Positions 36,960 to 47,879 of a DNA stretch of 64,000 bases are shown piece by piece (the stretch's first letter is position 1; every line of letters begins with the position of its first letter). Below the pieces are notes generated by a model. It was not told the DNA's origin, made no database searches, and saw only the letters and a list, made by a program, of their open reading frames with translations. Position numbers and translations under genes: made by a program. Source of the DNA: Agrobacterium larrymoorei (GTDB lineage Bacteria; Pseudomonadota; Alphaproteobacteria; Rhizobiales; Rhizobiaceae); assembly GCF_005145045.1 (NCBI RefSeq), contig NZ_CP039691.1:448001-512000 (forward strand), in the 5' to 3' direction.

Positions 36960-37343
36960 ATGGAGTTTTACTTTCCAACCGAACTGGGTGAGCAACTGGC
37001 GTTCGGCGCGGCGGTGTTTTCGTCGCTGATGGGCCTGGTGATCATGTTTGCGCCCATGATCACATTCCGCCTGTTCGGCTTGCAGCTGGGAGATCGCCGC
37101 GATGGGCTGGTCCTGATCCGCTCGTCCCTTGCCGGCTTCTATCTCGGTTTCGGTACCACTGCACTGCTCCTTGCCCAGCCCATGGTCTACCTGGCCTTCG
37201 GTGCCTCATTTGCTCTGGCGGTGTTCGGCGCGGTCCTGTCCATCCTGTCGGACGGAGGCGCAACGATGCGGAATTTATTACTTCTGGTTGTGCATCTGAT
37301 TCTGTCCGCCCTGCCTTTGGCATACGTCTTTGGTCTGGTTTAA
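36960..37343 (+). CDS. Small integral membrane protein of unknown function
   Basis: A 127-residue protein with four predicted transmembrane helices (about residues 13-40, 57-77, 79-96 and 104-126) and short loops, with the charged loop GLQLGDRRDGLVLIRSSLAGFY. It resembles the DUF4345-type small four-helix proteins, but I do not recognise it with confidence. It stands alone between priA and the atp operon. A GTTAACCATC sequence 70 bp upstream resembles a CtrA half-site; this is only a resemblance. Confidence 0.7.
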   Translation: MEFYFPTELGEQLAFGAAVFSSLMGLVIMFAPMITFRLFGLQLGDRRDGLVLIRSSLAGFYLGFGTTALLLAQPMVYLAFGASFALAVFGAVLSILSDGGATMRNLLLLVVHLILSALPLAYVFGLV

Positions 37344-37451
37344 CATACGCTTTGATGCATTTAAGCCCGGCATTGGTGTCACGAACGCGTAATTCAGAAA
37401 ATTAAACCGGTTTACCCCTTGTTCAAAAGAAGGTTTCCGCTATTACGCGTG

Positions 37452-37479
37452 TTGCGAGTCCCGGCGTCCTATGCTAGAC
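37452..37479 (+). promoter_or_regulatory. atpH: Possible promoter of the atpHAGDC operon
   Basis: TTGCGA and CTAGAC separated by 16 bp resemble an alphaproteobacterial housekeeping promoter, about 125 bp before the atpH start. The region 37344-37604 is otherwise without a gene. Pattern match only. Confidence 0.3.
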
Positions 37480-37604
37480 GGACCGCGAAATCGATATAAG
37501 GCAGGGGGGAATTCCGGCCTTTTTCGGGGAAATTGAAACGAATTCAAGAATTTGACGAAGCTGAGCGATCAGCTCCGGTTTCTTGGATGAATAGCAGGGA
37601 AAAA

Positions 37605-38171
37605 TTGCCCGTGGCAGATACCTCCCATGGAACATCCGGTGTGGCGGATAGGTATGCGTCCTCGCTTTTCGAGCTTGCTTTGGAAGCGGGTGTCGTTGAA
37701 GCGGTCGGTGCCGATCTCGACAAGTTTCAGGCTTTGCTCGACGAAAGCGACGATTTGAAGCGTCTGGTTGCGAGCCCTGTCTTTTCTGCCGAGGATCAGT
37801 CCAAGGCTGTTGCGGCAATCGTGGCCAAGGCCGGTATCGTAAGCCTCGCTGGCAATTTCCTCAAGGTCGTGGCCAATAACCGCCGCCTCTTTGCTGTTCC
37901 GGGCATGATTGCTGCCTATCGTACCATTGCTGCCGCTCACCGCGGCGAAGTCGTTGCCGAAGTTACTTCGGCTCATGCGCTCGACGAAGCGCAGGAAACT
38001 GAACTGAAAGCGGCGCTGAAGAGCGTGACCGGCAAGGAAGTGACGATCGCCCTCACGGTCGATCCCTCCATCCTCGGCGGTCTCATCGTCAAGGTCGGTT
38101 CACGCCAGATCGATACGTCTCTTCGCACCAAACTTTCCACCCTTAAGCTTGCACTGAAAGAGGTTGGCTGA
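37605..38171 (+). CDS. atpH: ATP synthase F1 subunit delta
   Basis: A 188-residue subunit that joins the F1 head to the peripheral stalk. N-terminal helix [38 protein letters not shown], middle [42 protein letters not shown], and the C-terminal signature [36 protein letters not shown] are typical. The chosen start is TTG at 37605, which gives the usual protein start (M)PVADTS and has AGGGA ahead of it; upstream in-frame ATGs at 37587 and 37533 would add residues not normal in the family. Its stop overlaps the atpA start by 1 nt. Confidence 0.93.
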   Translation: MPVADTSHGTSGVADRYASSLFELALEAGVVEAVGADLDKFQALLDESDDLKRLVASPVFSAEDQSKAVAAIVAKAGIVSLAGNFLKVVANNRRLFAVPGMIAAYRTIAAAHRGEVVAEVTSAHALDEAQETELKAALKSVTGKEVTIALTVDPSILGGLIVKVGSRQIDTSLRTKLSTLKLALKEVG

Positions 38172-39700
38172 TGGATATCCGCGCCGCGGAAATTTCCGCA
38201 ATTCTTAAAGACCAGATCAAAAATTTCGGCAACGAGGCAGAAGTCTCGGAAGTCGGCCAGGTATTGTCCGTCGGTGACGGCATCGCCCGCGTTTACGGCC
38301 TCGACAATGTTCAGGCTGGTGAAATGGTCGAGTTCCCAGGCGGCATCCGCGGCATGGCCCTGAACCTTGAAAACGACAACGTCGGTGTTGTTATTTTCGG
38401 TTCCGACCGTGACATCAAGGAAGGCGACACCGTCAAGCGCACCGGCGCTATCGTTGACGTTCCTGTCGGTCCTGAGCTGCTTGGCCGCGTCGTTGACGCT
38501 CTCGGCAACCCGATCGACGGCAAGGGCCCGATCAACGCAACGCGCCGTTCGCGCGTCGACGTCAAGGCTCCCGGCATCATTCCGCGCAAGTCGGTTCATG
38601 AGCCAATGTCGACCGGCCTTAAGGCCATCGATGCTCTGATCCCGGTTGGCCGTGGCCAGCGCGAGCTCGTCATCGGCGACCGCCAGACCGGCAAGACCGC
38701 CATCATTCTCGACACGATCCTCAACCAGAAGGCCATTCACGACAATGGCCCGGACAGCGAAAAGCTGTACTGCGTTTACGTGGCCATCGGCCAGAAGCGT
38801 TCCACGGTTGCTCAGTTCGTGAAGGTTCTCGAAGAGCGTGGCGCTCTTCAGTACTCCATCATCATCGCTGCAACGGCTTCCGATCCTGCTCCGATGCAGT
38901 ATCTGGCACCGTTTGCCGGTTGCGCCATGGGCGAGTACTTCCGTGACAACGGCCAGCATGCGCTGATCGGTTACGACGACCTTTCCAAGCAGGCTGTTGC
39001 CTACCGTCAGATGTCGCTTCTTCTGCGTCGTCCTCCGGGCCGCGAAGCCTATCCTGGCGACGTTTTCTACCTGCATTCCCGTCTGCTCGAGCGCGCCGCC
39101 AAGATGGGTGACGAAGCCGGTGCGGGTTCGCTGACGGCTCTGCCAGTCATCGAAACGCAGGGCAACGACGTTTCCGCGTTCATTCCGACCAACGTGATCT
39201 CGATCACCGACGGCCAGATCTTCCTCGAAACCGACCTGTTCTATCAGGGTATCCGTCCGGCCGTTAACGTCGGTCTGTCGGTTTCCCGCGTTGGTTCTGC
39301 CGCGCAGATCAAGGCCATGAAGCAGGTTGCCGGTTCGATCAAGGGCGAGCTTGCCCAGTATCGTGAAATGGCAGCGTTTGCCCAGTTCGGTTCCGACCTT
39401 GATGCCTCCACGCAGCGCCTGCTGAACCGTGGTGCACGTCTGACCGAGCTGCTCAAGCAGCCACAGTTCTCTCCGCTCAAGACGGAAGAACAGGTTGCGG
39501 TGATCTTTGCTGGCGTAAACGGTTACCTCGACAAGGTTGCTGTTGCCGATGTCGGCAGGTTCGAGCAGGGTCTGCTGTCCTACCTTCGTTCGGAAGGCAA
39601 GGGCATTCTCGACACCATCCGCACGGAAAAGGCTGTTAGCGATGACACCAAGGGCAAGCTGAAGACTGCTCTTGAAAACTTCGCCAAGTCTTTCTCCTGA
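38171..39700 (+). CDS. atpA: ATP synthase F1 subunit alpha
   Basis: A 509-residue subunit that carries the non-catalytic nucleotide sites. Walker A GDRQTGKT is at residues 169-176. DELSEED-like features are absent, as expected for alpha; the arginine-finger region is [38 protein letters not shown] (the finger is the Arg of SVSRVG). N-terminal [13 protein letters not shown] is the delta-binding segment. Start TGATG overlap with atpH indicates coupled translation. Confidence 0.98.
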   Translation: MDIRAAEISAILKDQIKNFGNEAEVSEVGQVLSVGDGIARVYGLDNVQAGEMVEFPGGIRGMALNLENDNVGVVIFGSDRDIKEGDTVKRTGAIVDVPVGPELLGRVVDALGNPIDGKGPINATRRSRVDVKAPGIIPRKSVHEPMSTGLKAIDALIPVGRGQRELVIGDRQTGKTAIILDTILNQKAIHDNGPDSEKLYCVYVAIGQKRSTVAQFVKVLEERGALQYSIIIAATASDPAPMQYLAPFAGCAMGEYFRDNGQHALIGYDDLSKQAVAYRQMSLLLRRPPGREAYPGDVFYLHSRLLERAAKMGDEAGAGSLTALPVIETQGNDVSAFIPTNVISITDGQIFLETDLFYQGIRPAVNVGLSVSRVGSAAQIKAMKQVAGSIKGELAQYREMAAFAQFGSDLDASTQRLLNRGARLTELLKQPQFSPLKTEEQVAVIFAGVNGYLDKVAVADVGRFEQGLLSYLRSEGKGILDTIRTEKAVSDDTKGKLKTALENFAKSFS

Positions 39701-39728
39701 TTAGCCTCGTGACTGGGACGGATAACGG

Positions 39729-40607
39729 ATGCCTTCACTAAAGGATCTGAAAAACCGCATTGCCTCCGTAAAGGCGACGCAGAAGATTACCAAGGCGATG
39801 AAAATGGTCGCCGCGGCGAAGCTTCGGCGCGCCCAGGAAGCTGCGGAGGCCGCCCGGCCTTACTCGCAGCGCATGGGCGCCGTTCTTGCCAATATCGCTC
39901 AGGCGGTAGAGGCGGACGTTGCTCCGGTTCTGATGACCGGTACGGGCAAGGACGACGTGCATCTGCTCGTCGTCTGCACCGCAGAGCGTGGTCTTTGCGG
40001 CGGTTTCAACAGCCAGATTTCCCGTTTTGCCCGTGAGCGTGCCCGCAAGCTGATCGCGGAAGGCAAGACGGTCAAGATCATGACCGTTGGCAAGAAGGGC
40101 TACGACAGCCTGCGTCGCGAATTTTCCGACAAGATCATCGAGCGCATCGAACTGCGTGACGTGAAGCGCGTCGGATTCGAGAATGCCGACAACATCGCCA
40201 AGGAGATCATTGCGCGTTTCAACGCCGGTGAATTCGACGTTTGCACACTGATCTATTCCGAGTTCAAGTCGGTGATCAGCCAGGTGCCGACGGGTCTGCA
40301 GCTCATTCCTGCTGCGGCACCTGCGGTCGAGGCTGAGCAGTCTGCAACGACAGCGATTTACGAATACGAGCCGGATGCGGCTTCCATTCTGGAAGACCTT
40401 ATTCCGCGCAACATTTCCGTCCAGGTTTTCCGGGCTCTGCTCGAAAACGTCGCTGGCGAAATGGGTGCCAAGATGAGCGCGATGGACAACGCCACGCGCA
40501 ACGCCGGTGAAATGATCCACAAGCTGACGCTGTCCTATAACCGTCAGCGTCAGGCTCAGATCACCAAGGAACTGATTGAAATCATTTCGGGCGCGGAAGC
40601 GCTCTGA
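39729..40607 (+). CDS. atpG: ATP synthase F1 subunit gamma
   Basis: A 292-residue central-stalk subunit. The start [40 protein letters not shown] and the C-terminal helix [54 protein letters not shown] form the rotating coiled coil. The middle [16 protein letters not shown] is also conserved. It starts 28 bp after atpA and is followed by atpD after 24 bp. Confidence 0.98.
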   Translation: MPSLKDLKNRIASVKATQKITKAMKMVAAAKLRRAQEAAEAARPYSQRMGAVLANIAQAVEADVAPVLMTGTGKDDVHLLVVCTAERGLCGGFNSQISRFARERARKLIAEGKTVKIMTVGKKGYDSLRREFSDKIIERIELRDVKRVGFENADNIAKEIIARFNAGEFDVCTLIYSEFKSVISQVPTGLQLIPAAAPAVEAEQSATTAIYEYEPDAASILEDLIPRNISVQVFRALLENVAGEMGAKMSAMDNATRNAGEMIHKLTLSYNRQRQAQITKELIEIISGAEAL

Positions 40608-40613
40608 GGTTAA

Positions 40614-42089
<1,476 letters not shown>

Positions 42090-42175
42090 TGTGATAAAAC
42101 GGGTGCGCGGTAATGGCCGCGCCCCTTTGCTCCTCGCGTAATCCAAATTCGCGTAAACAGAAGAAGTGAATAGCC

Positions 42176-42586
42176 ATGGCCGACACTTTCAAATTTGAAC
42201 TTGTTTCTCCCGAGCGTCTGCTGGTCTCCGAAACGGTCAGCGAAGTCGTCATTCCGGCGACCCTTGGCGAAATGACGGTTCTGGCAAACCATGCGCCGGT
42301 CATGACCACGATCAAGCCGGGCGTCGTCACCGTGAAGTTCGCTTCCGGCGAAACGCACAAATACGTCGTCTTCGGCGGCTTTGCCGACATCCTGCCGACC
42401 GGTTGCACGCTGCTTGCTGAATCCGCTGTTTCGGCAGACGATCTGAGCCCTGACGATCTGCAGAAGCGCATCGACAATGCCCGCTCCGAGATCGATGAAG
42501 GCAATCATCACCACGAGCATCTGACGAAGCTGGAAAAGCACCTCTACGAACTGACGAACCTGCATGAGGTTCTCGTCGCTGCTTGA
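42176..42586 (+). CDS. atpC: ATP synthase F1 subunit epsilon
   Basis: A 136-residue subunit of the central stalk. The N-terminal beta-sandwich is FKFELVSPERLLVSETVSEVVIPATLGEMTVLANHAPVMTTIKPGVVTVKF. The C-terminal helix pair (DLQKRIDNARSEIDEGNHHHEHLTKLEKHLYELTNL) is shorter and more His/Glu-rich than in E. coli, as in other alphaproteobacteria. It lies 86 bp after atpD, and a terminator follows. The F0 genes (atpIBEF) are not in this window, as expected for the split alphaproteobacterial arrangement. Confidence 0.96.
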   Translation: MADTFKFELVSPERLLVSETVSEVVIPATLGEMTVLANHAPVMTTIKPGVVTVKFASGETHKYVVFGGFADILPTGCTLLAESAVSADDLSPDDLQKRIDNARSEIDEGNHHHEHLTKLEKHLYELTNLHEVLVAA

Positions 42587-42638
42587 AAGCACCGGGCGGG
42601 TCCGCAAGGATGACTGTCCACAGGAATGACAAGACACG

Positions 42639-42667
42639 AAGCGGCCGGAACGGGCCGCTTTTTGTTT
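42639..42667 (+). terminator. Rho-independent terminator of the atp operon
   Basis: An 8-bp perfect stem (AAGCGGCC / GGCCGCTT) with a 6-nt loop and a following TTTGTTTG run, 52 bp after the atpC stop. Confidence 0.88.
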
Positions 42668-42895
42668 GATGGGTGCCCATGCCGGAACTGGTTGTGTCTG
42701 GACGCCACGTTCAGGCGATCAAGCATCCAGTTGGGCCGAAGGTGCGTAGCGCGGTTCCGTTTCGACGGCTGCGAGTGCCGCGCGAAGAGCGTGCGATTTG
42801 GTTTCTAAAGCCGCGTGCCCTATCTCTGTCAGAGATGTGATTGAGCTCTCATTCTCACCGTCTACCTTATCGAGCGTGAAACAAGGAAGCTGCCC
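42668..42895. other. Intergenic region between atpC terminator and fdhD
   Basis: With the terminator this makes about 300 bp without a firm gene. The minus strand from about 42840 to 42719 encodes a 37-residue, protein-like tail (ending in AVETEPRYAPSAQLDA), but it has no start codon of its own outside fdhD, so I do not call it a gene. Confidence 0.4.
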
Positions 42896-43726
42896 ATGGA
42901 TGAAACGGTCAAGCCAGCGCGCTCCGCTTATCGATCCGTCAAGCGCATTTCGTTGCGCGACGGTTCGGTGAGCGAAGGAACCCGCTCTGCACCGGATGAG
43001 GTGCCGATAGCGTTTTCCTATGGTGGCTCCACGCACGCGGTGATGATGGCAACACCTGCCGATCTGGAGGATTTCGCTTACGGGTTCAGCCTGACCGAGG
43101 GGATTATCGCAGGCGCTGATCAAGTCGAGGCGGTGGATGTTCTCGATACCGAACAGGGTTTCGATGTTCAGGTGACCTTGCTCGATGAGCAGGCGGATGC
43201 GCTGCGGTCCAGAAGACGGCATATGGCGGGACCGGTTGGATGCGGCCTCTGCGGCATCGAATCCATCGAGCAGGCCGTTCGCCCCGTCCCTGACGTGTCG
43301 TCCATTGAAATGGCCGTTAATGCGCATGAAATCGCGATTGCGATGAATGCGCTGACGGATGCTCAATCGCTGAACCGCGAAACGCGCGCCGTTCACGGTG
43401 CTGGCTTCTACATCCCCGGCGAGGGGCTGATTTCGGTTCGGGAAGATGTCGGGCGCCACAATGCCCTCGATAAGCTTGCAGGCTCGGTTCTGCGGGCCGG
43501 TCGCAAGGGTGCGGATGGCATTGTCGTCGTCACGAGCCGTGTATCGGTCGAAATGGTTCAGAAGGCGGCGATCCTTGGCAGTCCGGTTCTCGCCGCGGTT
43601 TCCGCGCCGACGGCGCTTGCGATAGAAACCGCCGAAAAGGCAGGATTGACGATTATTGCGCTGGTGCGTGGCGATGACCTCGAAGTGTTCACAAGAACCG
43701 ACCGCGTGACTTTTGAAGGGGCGTAA
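42896..43726 (+). CDS. fdhD: Formate dehydrogenase accessory sulfurtransferase FdhD
   Basis: A 276-residue protein that passes sulfur from the desulfurase IscS to the molybdenum cofactor of formate dehydrogenase. The two essential cysteines C116 and C119 are in the loop GPVGCGLCGIESIEQA. Other landmarks are EVPIAFSYGGSTHAVMMATPADLEDFAYGFSLTEGII, HGAGFYIPGEGLISVREDVGRHNALDKLAG and ILGSPVLAAVSAPTALAIETAEKAGLTI. No formate dehydrogenase structural gene is in the window. The neighbouring two-component/transporter genes may share a link to C1 or oxalate/formate metabolism. Confidence 0.95.
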   Translation: MDETVKPARSAYRSVKRISLRDGSVSEGTRSAPDEVPIAFSYGGSTHAVMMATPADLEDFAYGFSLTEGIIAGADQVEAVDVLDTEQGFDVQVTLLDEQADALRSRRRHMAGPVGCGLCGIESIEQAVRPVPDVSSIEMAVNAHEIAIAMNALTDAQSLNRETRAVHGAGFYIPGEGLISVREDVGRHNALDKLAGSVLRAGRKGADGIVVVTSRVSVEMVQKAAILGSPVLAAVSAPTALAIETAEKAGLTIIALVRGDDLEVFTRTDRVTFEGA

Positions 43727-43753
43727 CACGTCCGATGGCTGGCAACCCTTGGA

Positions 43754-43942
43754 TTATAGCGATTCCAGCGTTTCGCTTGCTGTATTCCGGGACTTTGTGC
43801 AGGCTGAAAGGAATGCTTCGGTTCCCATTTGCTGCCAGCTTTGATAATCGTCAATGATGGGCGCGAGGCATTTGGCCTGTTCGGTGCCAACGATATATTC
43901 GATCCGCTTCTGGACGAGATCCGGCTGTGGCGCTTGAGCCAT
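43754..43942 (-). CDS. Small hypothetical protein, 62 residues
   Basis: A 62-residue frame (MAQAPQPDLVQKRIEYIVG ... SETLESL) in an otherwise empty gap between fdhD and the response regulator. Composition and codon use look coding: no rare residues, two cysteines, amphipathic helix pattern. Its start is divergent from the response regulator start, 17 bp away. The ribosome binding site is weak (AGAAG). No family is recognised. Confidence 0.5.
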   Translation of the reverse strand: MAQAPQPDLVQKRIEYIVGTEQAKCLAPIIDDYQSWQQMGTEAFLSACTKSRNTASETLESL

Positions 43943-43959
43943 GGCTTCTGGAGACTATG

Positions 43960-45345
43960 ATGCAGCACGAAGTCATTGCCAAAACGCGGGTCAGCGCACC
44001 GGAGACCGATTTCGGACCGTGGCTTGCCAAGGCATCCATTCTCATCATCGATGATGAGCCGGGAATGCGCAATTTCCTCATGCGCACGCTGGAAACACGT
44101 TGCGCTTTCGTGGATGAGGCGGCGGACACGGCTGAGGCAACGCGCAAGCTGGATGAGCGGCATTTCGATGTGGTCATTCTCGATAATATCATGCCGAAAA
44201 AGACAGGGCTGGAATGGCTGGCCGAGCAGCGGGCCATCGGTTTTTACGCCGAAGCAATCCTGATGACGGCCTATGCCGATCTCGACACCGCAATCCAGGC
44301 CATCCGCGCCGGTGCTGCTGATTTCGTGCTGAAACCGTTTCGTTCCAACCAGATTCTGAATGCCATTTCGCGCTCGCTGGACAGGGTCAATCTGCAAAGG
44401 GAAAACCTTGCGCTCAAATACGAGCTGAGAGGTGCTTCCGACCATATTTACCTCAGGGATCGGCTGGTCGGCAGTTCTGCAACCATTCAGCAGACCCGCG
44501 ATATGATCAGCCGCGTTGCGCCCTTGCCAACTTCCGTGTTGCTGACGGGAGAATCAGGGACCGGCAAGGAAGTGCTGGCGCGCTCCATTCACGAGTTGTC
44601 GGACCGTGCCGAGAAGCCATTCGTGCCTGTCAATTGCGCCGCCATTCCCGCCGATATGCTGGAAACGGAACTTTTCGGCCATGTGAAGGGCGCTTTTACC
44701 GGTGCGGATAGCCGGAGAGAGGGCCTGTTCCTGCACGCTCAAGGCGGCACGCTGTTTCTGGATGAGATCGGTGAAATGCCGCTTGCCTTGCAGAGCAAGC
44801 TTTTGCGGGTGATCGAAGATCGTAAGGTGCGGCCCGTCGGGGCGGAGAGGGAAGTGCCGATCGATATTCGTTTCGTGTTTGCGACCAATGCCGATCTGGC
44901 GCTGGATGTGGAAAAGGGGCGCTTCCGGGCCGATCTTTTTTACCGCATCAATGTGATGCAGATTTATCTTGCTCCGCTTCGCGACCGTGAAAAGGATGTG
45001 CTGGAACTTTCCGCACTGTTCATGCAGAAGCTTTCGCAGCAGTTGGGAATGCCGCAAGTGGCCATGGATGACGCTGTGCGTGCCATGCTGCTTGGCTATC
45101 ATTGGCCGGGCAATGTTCGTGAACTTCGCAATCTCATCGAACGCAGCCTGATCCTCGGGCGCTTTCCGCTCGATCTTAAGGGCGGCAATGTCGCGCCTGC
45201 CGTGCCCGGTACGCTGGAAGAGGTGGAGCGAAGGCATATTCTGGCGGTTTTGAACGATGCTGGTGGCAACCGCGATGAGGCCGCGCGCAAGCTTGGCATT
45301 TCGCGAAAAACCATCGATCGCAAGATGTCCAGCTGGCATGGCTAA
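43960..45345 (+). CDS. Sigma-54-dependent response regulator (NtrC family)
   Basis: A 461-residue protein in three parts. Receiver domain (residues 26-140) with D31/D32, phospho-acceptor D75 in VVILDNIMPKKTG, and K in FVLKPF. AAA+ domain with Walker A GESGTGKE (197-204), the sigma-54 contact loop GAFTGA (244-249), Walker B LFLDEIGEMPL, and the arginine-finger region YHWPGNVRELRNL. C-terminal Fis-type helix-turn-helix (RRHILAVLNDAGGNRDEAARKLGISRKTIDRKM). The ATG at 43960 is used because GGAG lies 6 nt before it. It overlaps the sensor kinase gene by 8 nt. It is the likely activator of the sigma-54 promoter at 47551. Confidence 0.93.
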   Translation: MQHEVIAKTRVSAPETDFGPWLAKASILIIDDEPGMRNFLMRTLETRCAFVDEAADTAEATRKLDERHFDVVILDNIMPKKTGLEWLAEQRAIGFYAEAILMTAYADLDTAIQAIRAGAADFVLKPFRSNQILNAISRSLDRVNLQRENLALKYELRGASDHIYLRDRLVGSSATIQQTRDMISRVAPLPTSVLLTGESGTGKEVLARSIHELSDRAEKPFVPVNCAAIPADMLETELFGHVKGAFTGADSRREGLFLHAQGGTLFLDEIGEMPLALQSKLLRVIEDRKVRPVGAEREVPIDIRFVFATNADLALDVEKGRFRADLFYRINVMQIYLAPLRDREKDVLELSALFMQKLSQQLGMPQVAMDDAVRAMLLGYHWPGNVRELRNLIERSLILGRFPLDLKGGNVAPAVPGTLEEVERRHILAVLNDAGGNRDEAARKLGISRKTIDRKMSSWHG

Positions 45346-47359
45346 GAACGCGGCTCTTTCCGCCTCCATCAATCCGCTGCGGTCGGTTCGCTTCCGCCTG
45401 CTAGCGATTGCGCTGTTGCCGACGCTCGTCATTCTGCCGCTGCTGCTTGGCGTTACCATGGTTCGGTGGAGCAACAAGTTCGATGCGCTGCTGATTACAA
45501 AGGTCAACAGCGACTTGACGGTGGCTCACCAATATATGGCGACCATACTCGAAAATACCGGTGAACGTCTGGATGCCATTGCTGGCTCCGCGCGCTTGCA
45601 GTCAGTCTTGGCCACATCATCTCCGCAGGGTATTGCGGGCCTGCTCGAGGAAGATCGCGCGAGGCTCGGTCTCGATTTTCTCTTCGCGGTGAGTTCTGAC
45701 GGGATTGTCGAAGCCAGTGCCGGTACCGATCTGAAAACGGCGCGCACGGACTGGCCGGTGCGGCGGGCAGCGCTTAACGGTGTGGCCTCCCATGCCATGG
45801 ACGCCTTTTCGGAGGAGGAGTTGCAGGCTCTTTCTCCCGCCTTGGCGCAACGGGCGAGAATAGAACTCGTGCCGACACAGAATGCGGAGGCGCGGGAGAA
45901 CACGCTGGAAACCCGCGGCATGGTTATCCATGCGGCGAGCCCGCTGCGCCTGACCGATGGCAGGGTGATGGCTCTGGTCGGCGGTAAGCTGCTGAACCAG
46001 AACCTGCAATTCATCGATACGATAAACGATCTGGTCTATCGCGAAGCCAGCCTGCCGGATGGAAGCCAGGGAACGGCGACCCTGTTTCTCGATGATGTGC
46101 GCGTCAGCACCAATGTTCGACTGTTCGAAAACCGCCGCGCCTTGGGAACGCGGGTGTCGGAAGCCGTGCGATCTGCCGTGCTGGATCACGGACGCACATG
46201 GCTCGACAGTGCCTTCGTCGTGAATGATTGGTATATTTCCGCCTATGAGCCGCTGGTGGATAGTTACGGCAAGCGCATCGGCATGCTCTATGTCGGCTTT
46301 CTGGAAGCGCCGTTTGCGCAGGCGAAGTACGAGACACTGGGCTCCGTCATCGCTGCCTTTATCGGTATTACCATTCTCAGCATTCCCGTCTTTCTGCGCT
46401 GGGCGCGCAGCATCTTCAAGCCGCTGGAGCGGATGACGCAGACAATCGCCAAGGTGGATGGGGGAGATCTCGGTGCAAGAACTGGCCTTCCGCCCTCCGG
46501 GGACGAGATCGGGCAGGTGGCCGTGCACCTCGATGAATTGCTGGGACGGCTTCAGCAGCGCGAAGGCGAGTTGAGGGCCTGGAATGAAGAGCTGAATGTG
46601 CGCGTGGAAGAGCGCACACAGCAATTGCAACTGGCCAATCTGCGGCTGGAGGCAACGACGAAGCAGCTCGTCATGTCGGAAAAACTGGCCACCATCGGCG
46701 AAATCACTGCGGGTGTGGCGCATGAGATCAACAATCCGATTGCCGTTATTCAGGGCAATCTCGAAGTCGCCCGCCATGCGCTTGGAGATGGTGCCGATGT
46801 TGCAAAGCGCGAGTTCAATCTGATCGATGAGCAGGTGGATCGTATCAGCCGCATCGTCGGCAAACTGTTGCAATTTGCGCGACCGGAAGAGTTTGCCGGT
46901 TACGTAGAACGGCAAAGCCCCGTGGCGGTCATGTCCGATTGTATGCCGCTGGTGAAGCATGTGCTGAGCCGCGCAGGCATAGAGGTGGTGCGCAGAGATG
47001 AGGCCGAAGGGCTGATCGCGATGAACCGAACGGAGTTGCAGCAGGTTCTCGTCAACCTCATCGTCAACGCTGCCCATGCCATGCCGGAAGGTGGAACGCT
47101 GACACTGTCCTGCGTGGATGAAGAACGCCATGGCTCGAAGGGTGTCGTGATCGAGGTTGCAGATACCGGTGTGGGAATGAGCGAAGAGGTTGTCGGGCGC
47201 ATATTCGACCCGTTCTTCACCACCAAAAGGCAGGAAGGTACCGGCCTTGGACTTTCCGTCAGCCAGATGCTGATTGCGCGTCAGGGTGGGGAAATCGCCG
47301 TCAAAAGCAGGGCAGGCGAAGGAACTGCCTTCACCATTTGGCTGCCACAGGCTCTTTAA
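45338..47359 (+). CDS. Sensor histidine kinase with periplasmic Cache-like domain
   Basis: A 673-residue membrane kinase. Transmembrane helix 1 at about residues 22-43, a periplasmic domain of about 290 residues with Cache-like features (LFAVSSDGIVEASAGTDL; WLDSAFVVNDWYISAYEPLVDSYGKRIGMLYVG), transmembrane helix 2 near 335-355, HAMP, a coiled coil, then the HisKA domain with H462 in GEITAGVAHEINNPIAVIQGN and a complete HATPase domain (LVNLIVNAAHAMPEGG; VADTGVGMSEE; GTGLGLSVSQMLI). The layout resembles DctB-type carboxylate sensors. The start at 45338 overlaps the regulator gene, so the pair is co-translated. Confidence 0.92.
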   Translation: MAKNAALSASINPLRSVRFRLLAIALLPTLVILPLLLGVTMVRWSNKFDALLITKVNSDLTVAHQYMATILENTGERLDAIAGSARLQSVLATSSPQGIAGLLEEDRARLGLDFLFAVSSDGIVEASAGTDLKTARTDWPVRRAALNGVASHAMDAFSEEELQALSPALAQRARIELVPTQNAEARENTLETRGMVIHAASPLRLTDGRVMALVGGKLLNQNLQFIDTINDLVYREASLPDGSQGTATLFLDDVRVSTNVRLFENRRALGTRVSEAVRSAVLDHGRTWLDSAFVVNDWYISAYEPLVDSYGKRIGMLYVGFLEAPFAQAKYETLGSVIAAFIGITILSIPVFLRWARSIFKPLERMTQTIAKVDGGDLGARTGLPPSGDEIGQVAVHLDELLGRLQQREGELRAWNEELNVRVEERTQQLQLANLRLEATTKQLVMSEKLATIGEITAGVAHEINNPIAVIQGNLEVARHALGDGADVAKREFNLIDEQVDRISRIVGKLLQFARPEEFAGYVERQSPVAVMSDCMPLVKHVLSRAGIEVVRRDEAEGLIAMNRTELQQVLVNLIVNAAHAMPEGGTLTLSCVDEERHGSKGVVIEVADTGVGMSEEVVGRIFDPFFTTKRQEGTGLGLSVSQMLIARQGGEIAVKSRAGEGTAFTIWLPQAL

Positions 47360-47463
47360 AATCTAAACCCTTCATCAACCAAAAGCGCGCTTCAGCCAGT
47401 TGGCGAGGGCTGCCATAAAACGTTTCCGCATAATCGAAAGTGTCGAATTGCGGGCTGGCCATT

Positions 47464-47498
47464 GGACATTTTGTCGCGGGGGCTTGGACAAATTGTCC
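47464..47498. promoter_or_regulatory. Paired palindromes: likely binding sites of the sigma-54 activator
   Basis: Two 13-bp dyads, GGACATTTTGTCG (47464-47476) and GGACAAATTGTCC (47486-47498), both preceded by TT. Their centres are 22 bp apart, two turns of the helix. They lie about 86 and 108 bp before the predicted start of transcription, the normal position for NtrC-family enhancer sites. Confidence 0.65.
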
Positions 47499-47550
47499 CA
47501 TCCTGTTCGGTGGAATTACCTATCCTCTTGATAATCAGCAGTTTTCCATT

Positions 47551-47567
47551 CTGGCACGGCATTTGCT
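47551..47567 (+). promoter_or_regulatory. Sigma-54 (-24/-12) promoter of the OFA transporter
   Basis: CTGGCACGGCATTTGCT matches the sigma-54 consensus YTGGCACGrNNNTTGCW at every specified base, with GG at -24 and GC at -12. The predicted transcript start is near 47578, giving a leader of about 300 nt before the transporter start codon. The gene for an NtrC-family regulator lies directly upstream. Confidence 0.8.
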
Positions 47568-47708
47568 GGTAGCTCTTGGCAACACGTTGACGATGCATTT
47601 GAAGATCGCCCGACAGAGGCGATCCAGAGCAATCGGACTTCATGGGCTTGGGACATTGTTTCGGAAGGATGGGGTGTGCTGCCGCGCGTTCAGCCGCGGG
47701 CGCACGAT

Positions 47709-47814
47709 TTAGAGCATTTCCAGCAAAAGTGCGAAGCGGTTTTGCGTCCGGACAATGCGTTAAACAAGAACTTAGAGTGTTTCCGTGTTTCAGGGAAACG
47801 CGGAAGCGCTCTAA
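47709..47814. repeat. Interspersed palindromic element in the leader of the OFA transporter
   Basis: About 106 bp with 7-bp terminal inverted repeats (TTAGAGC at 47709-47715, GCTCTAA at 47808-47814). Its right half (47772-47814) is itself a 20-bp stem with a 3-nt loop; three of the pairs are G-U in RNA. The left half with AGAGCATTTCCAGCAAAAG and the GCGGTTTTGCGTCCGGA core matches, from memory, a short intergenic repeat common in Rhizobiales genomes. It ends 65 bp before the transporter start codon. Confidence 0.7.
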
Positions 47815-47879
47815 AAACCGAAGCGAATAACAACATCGAGGTCCACCATATTGGCTGTGGTGGGTCGAGGGAGACATCA

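Larger units (their letters stand above)
47360..47879. other. Regulatory intergenic region upstream of the OFA transporter
   Basis: 520 bp with no convincing gene. In order it holds the paired activator-type palindromes, the sigma-54 promoter, and the interspersed palindromic element; the GAGGGAG ribosome binding site of the transporter is at its end. The open frames seen across it (for example 47440-47712) have no family resemblance. Confidence 0.7.

Noticed and set aside
42719..42840. Protein-like 37-residue tail on the minus strand between atpC and fdhD
   Set aside because: It reads like coding sequence, but there is no start codon in frame before it enters the antisense of fdhD. At most a gene remnant.
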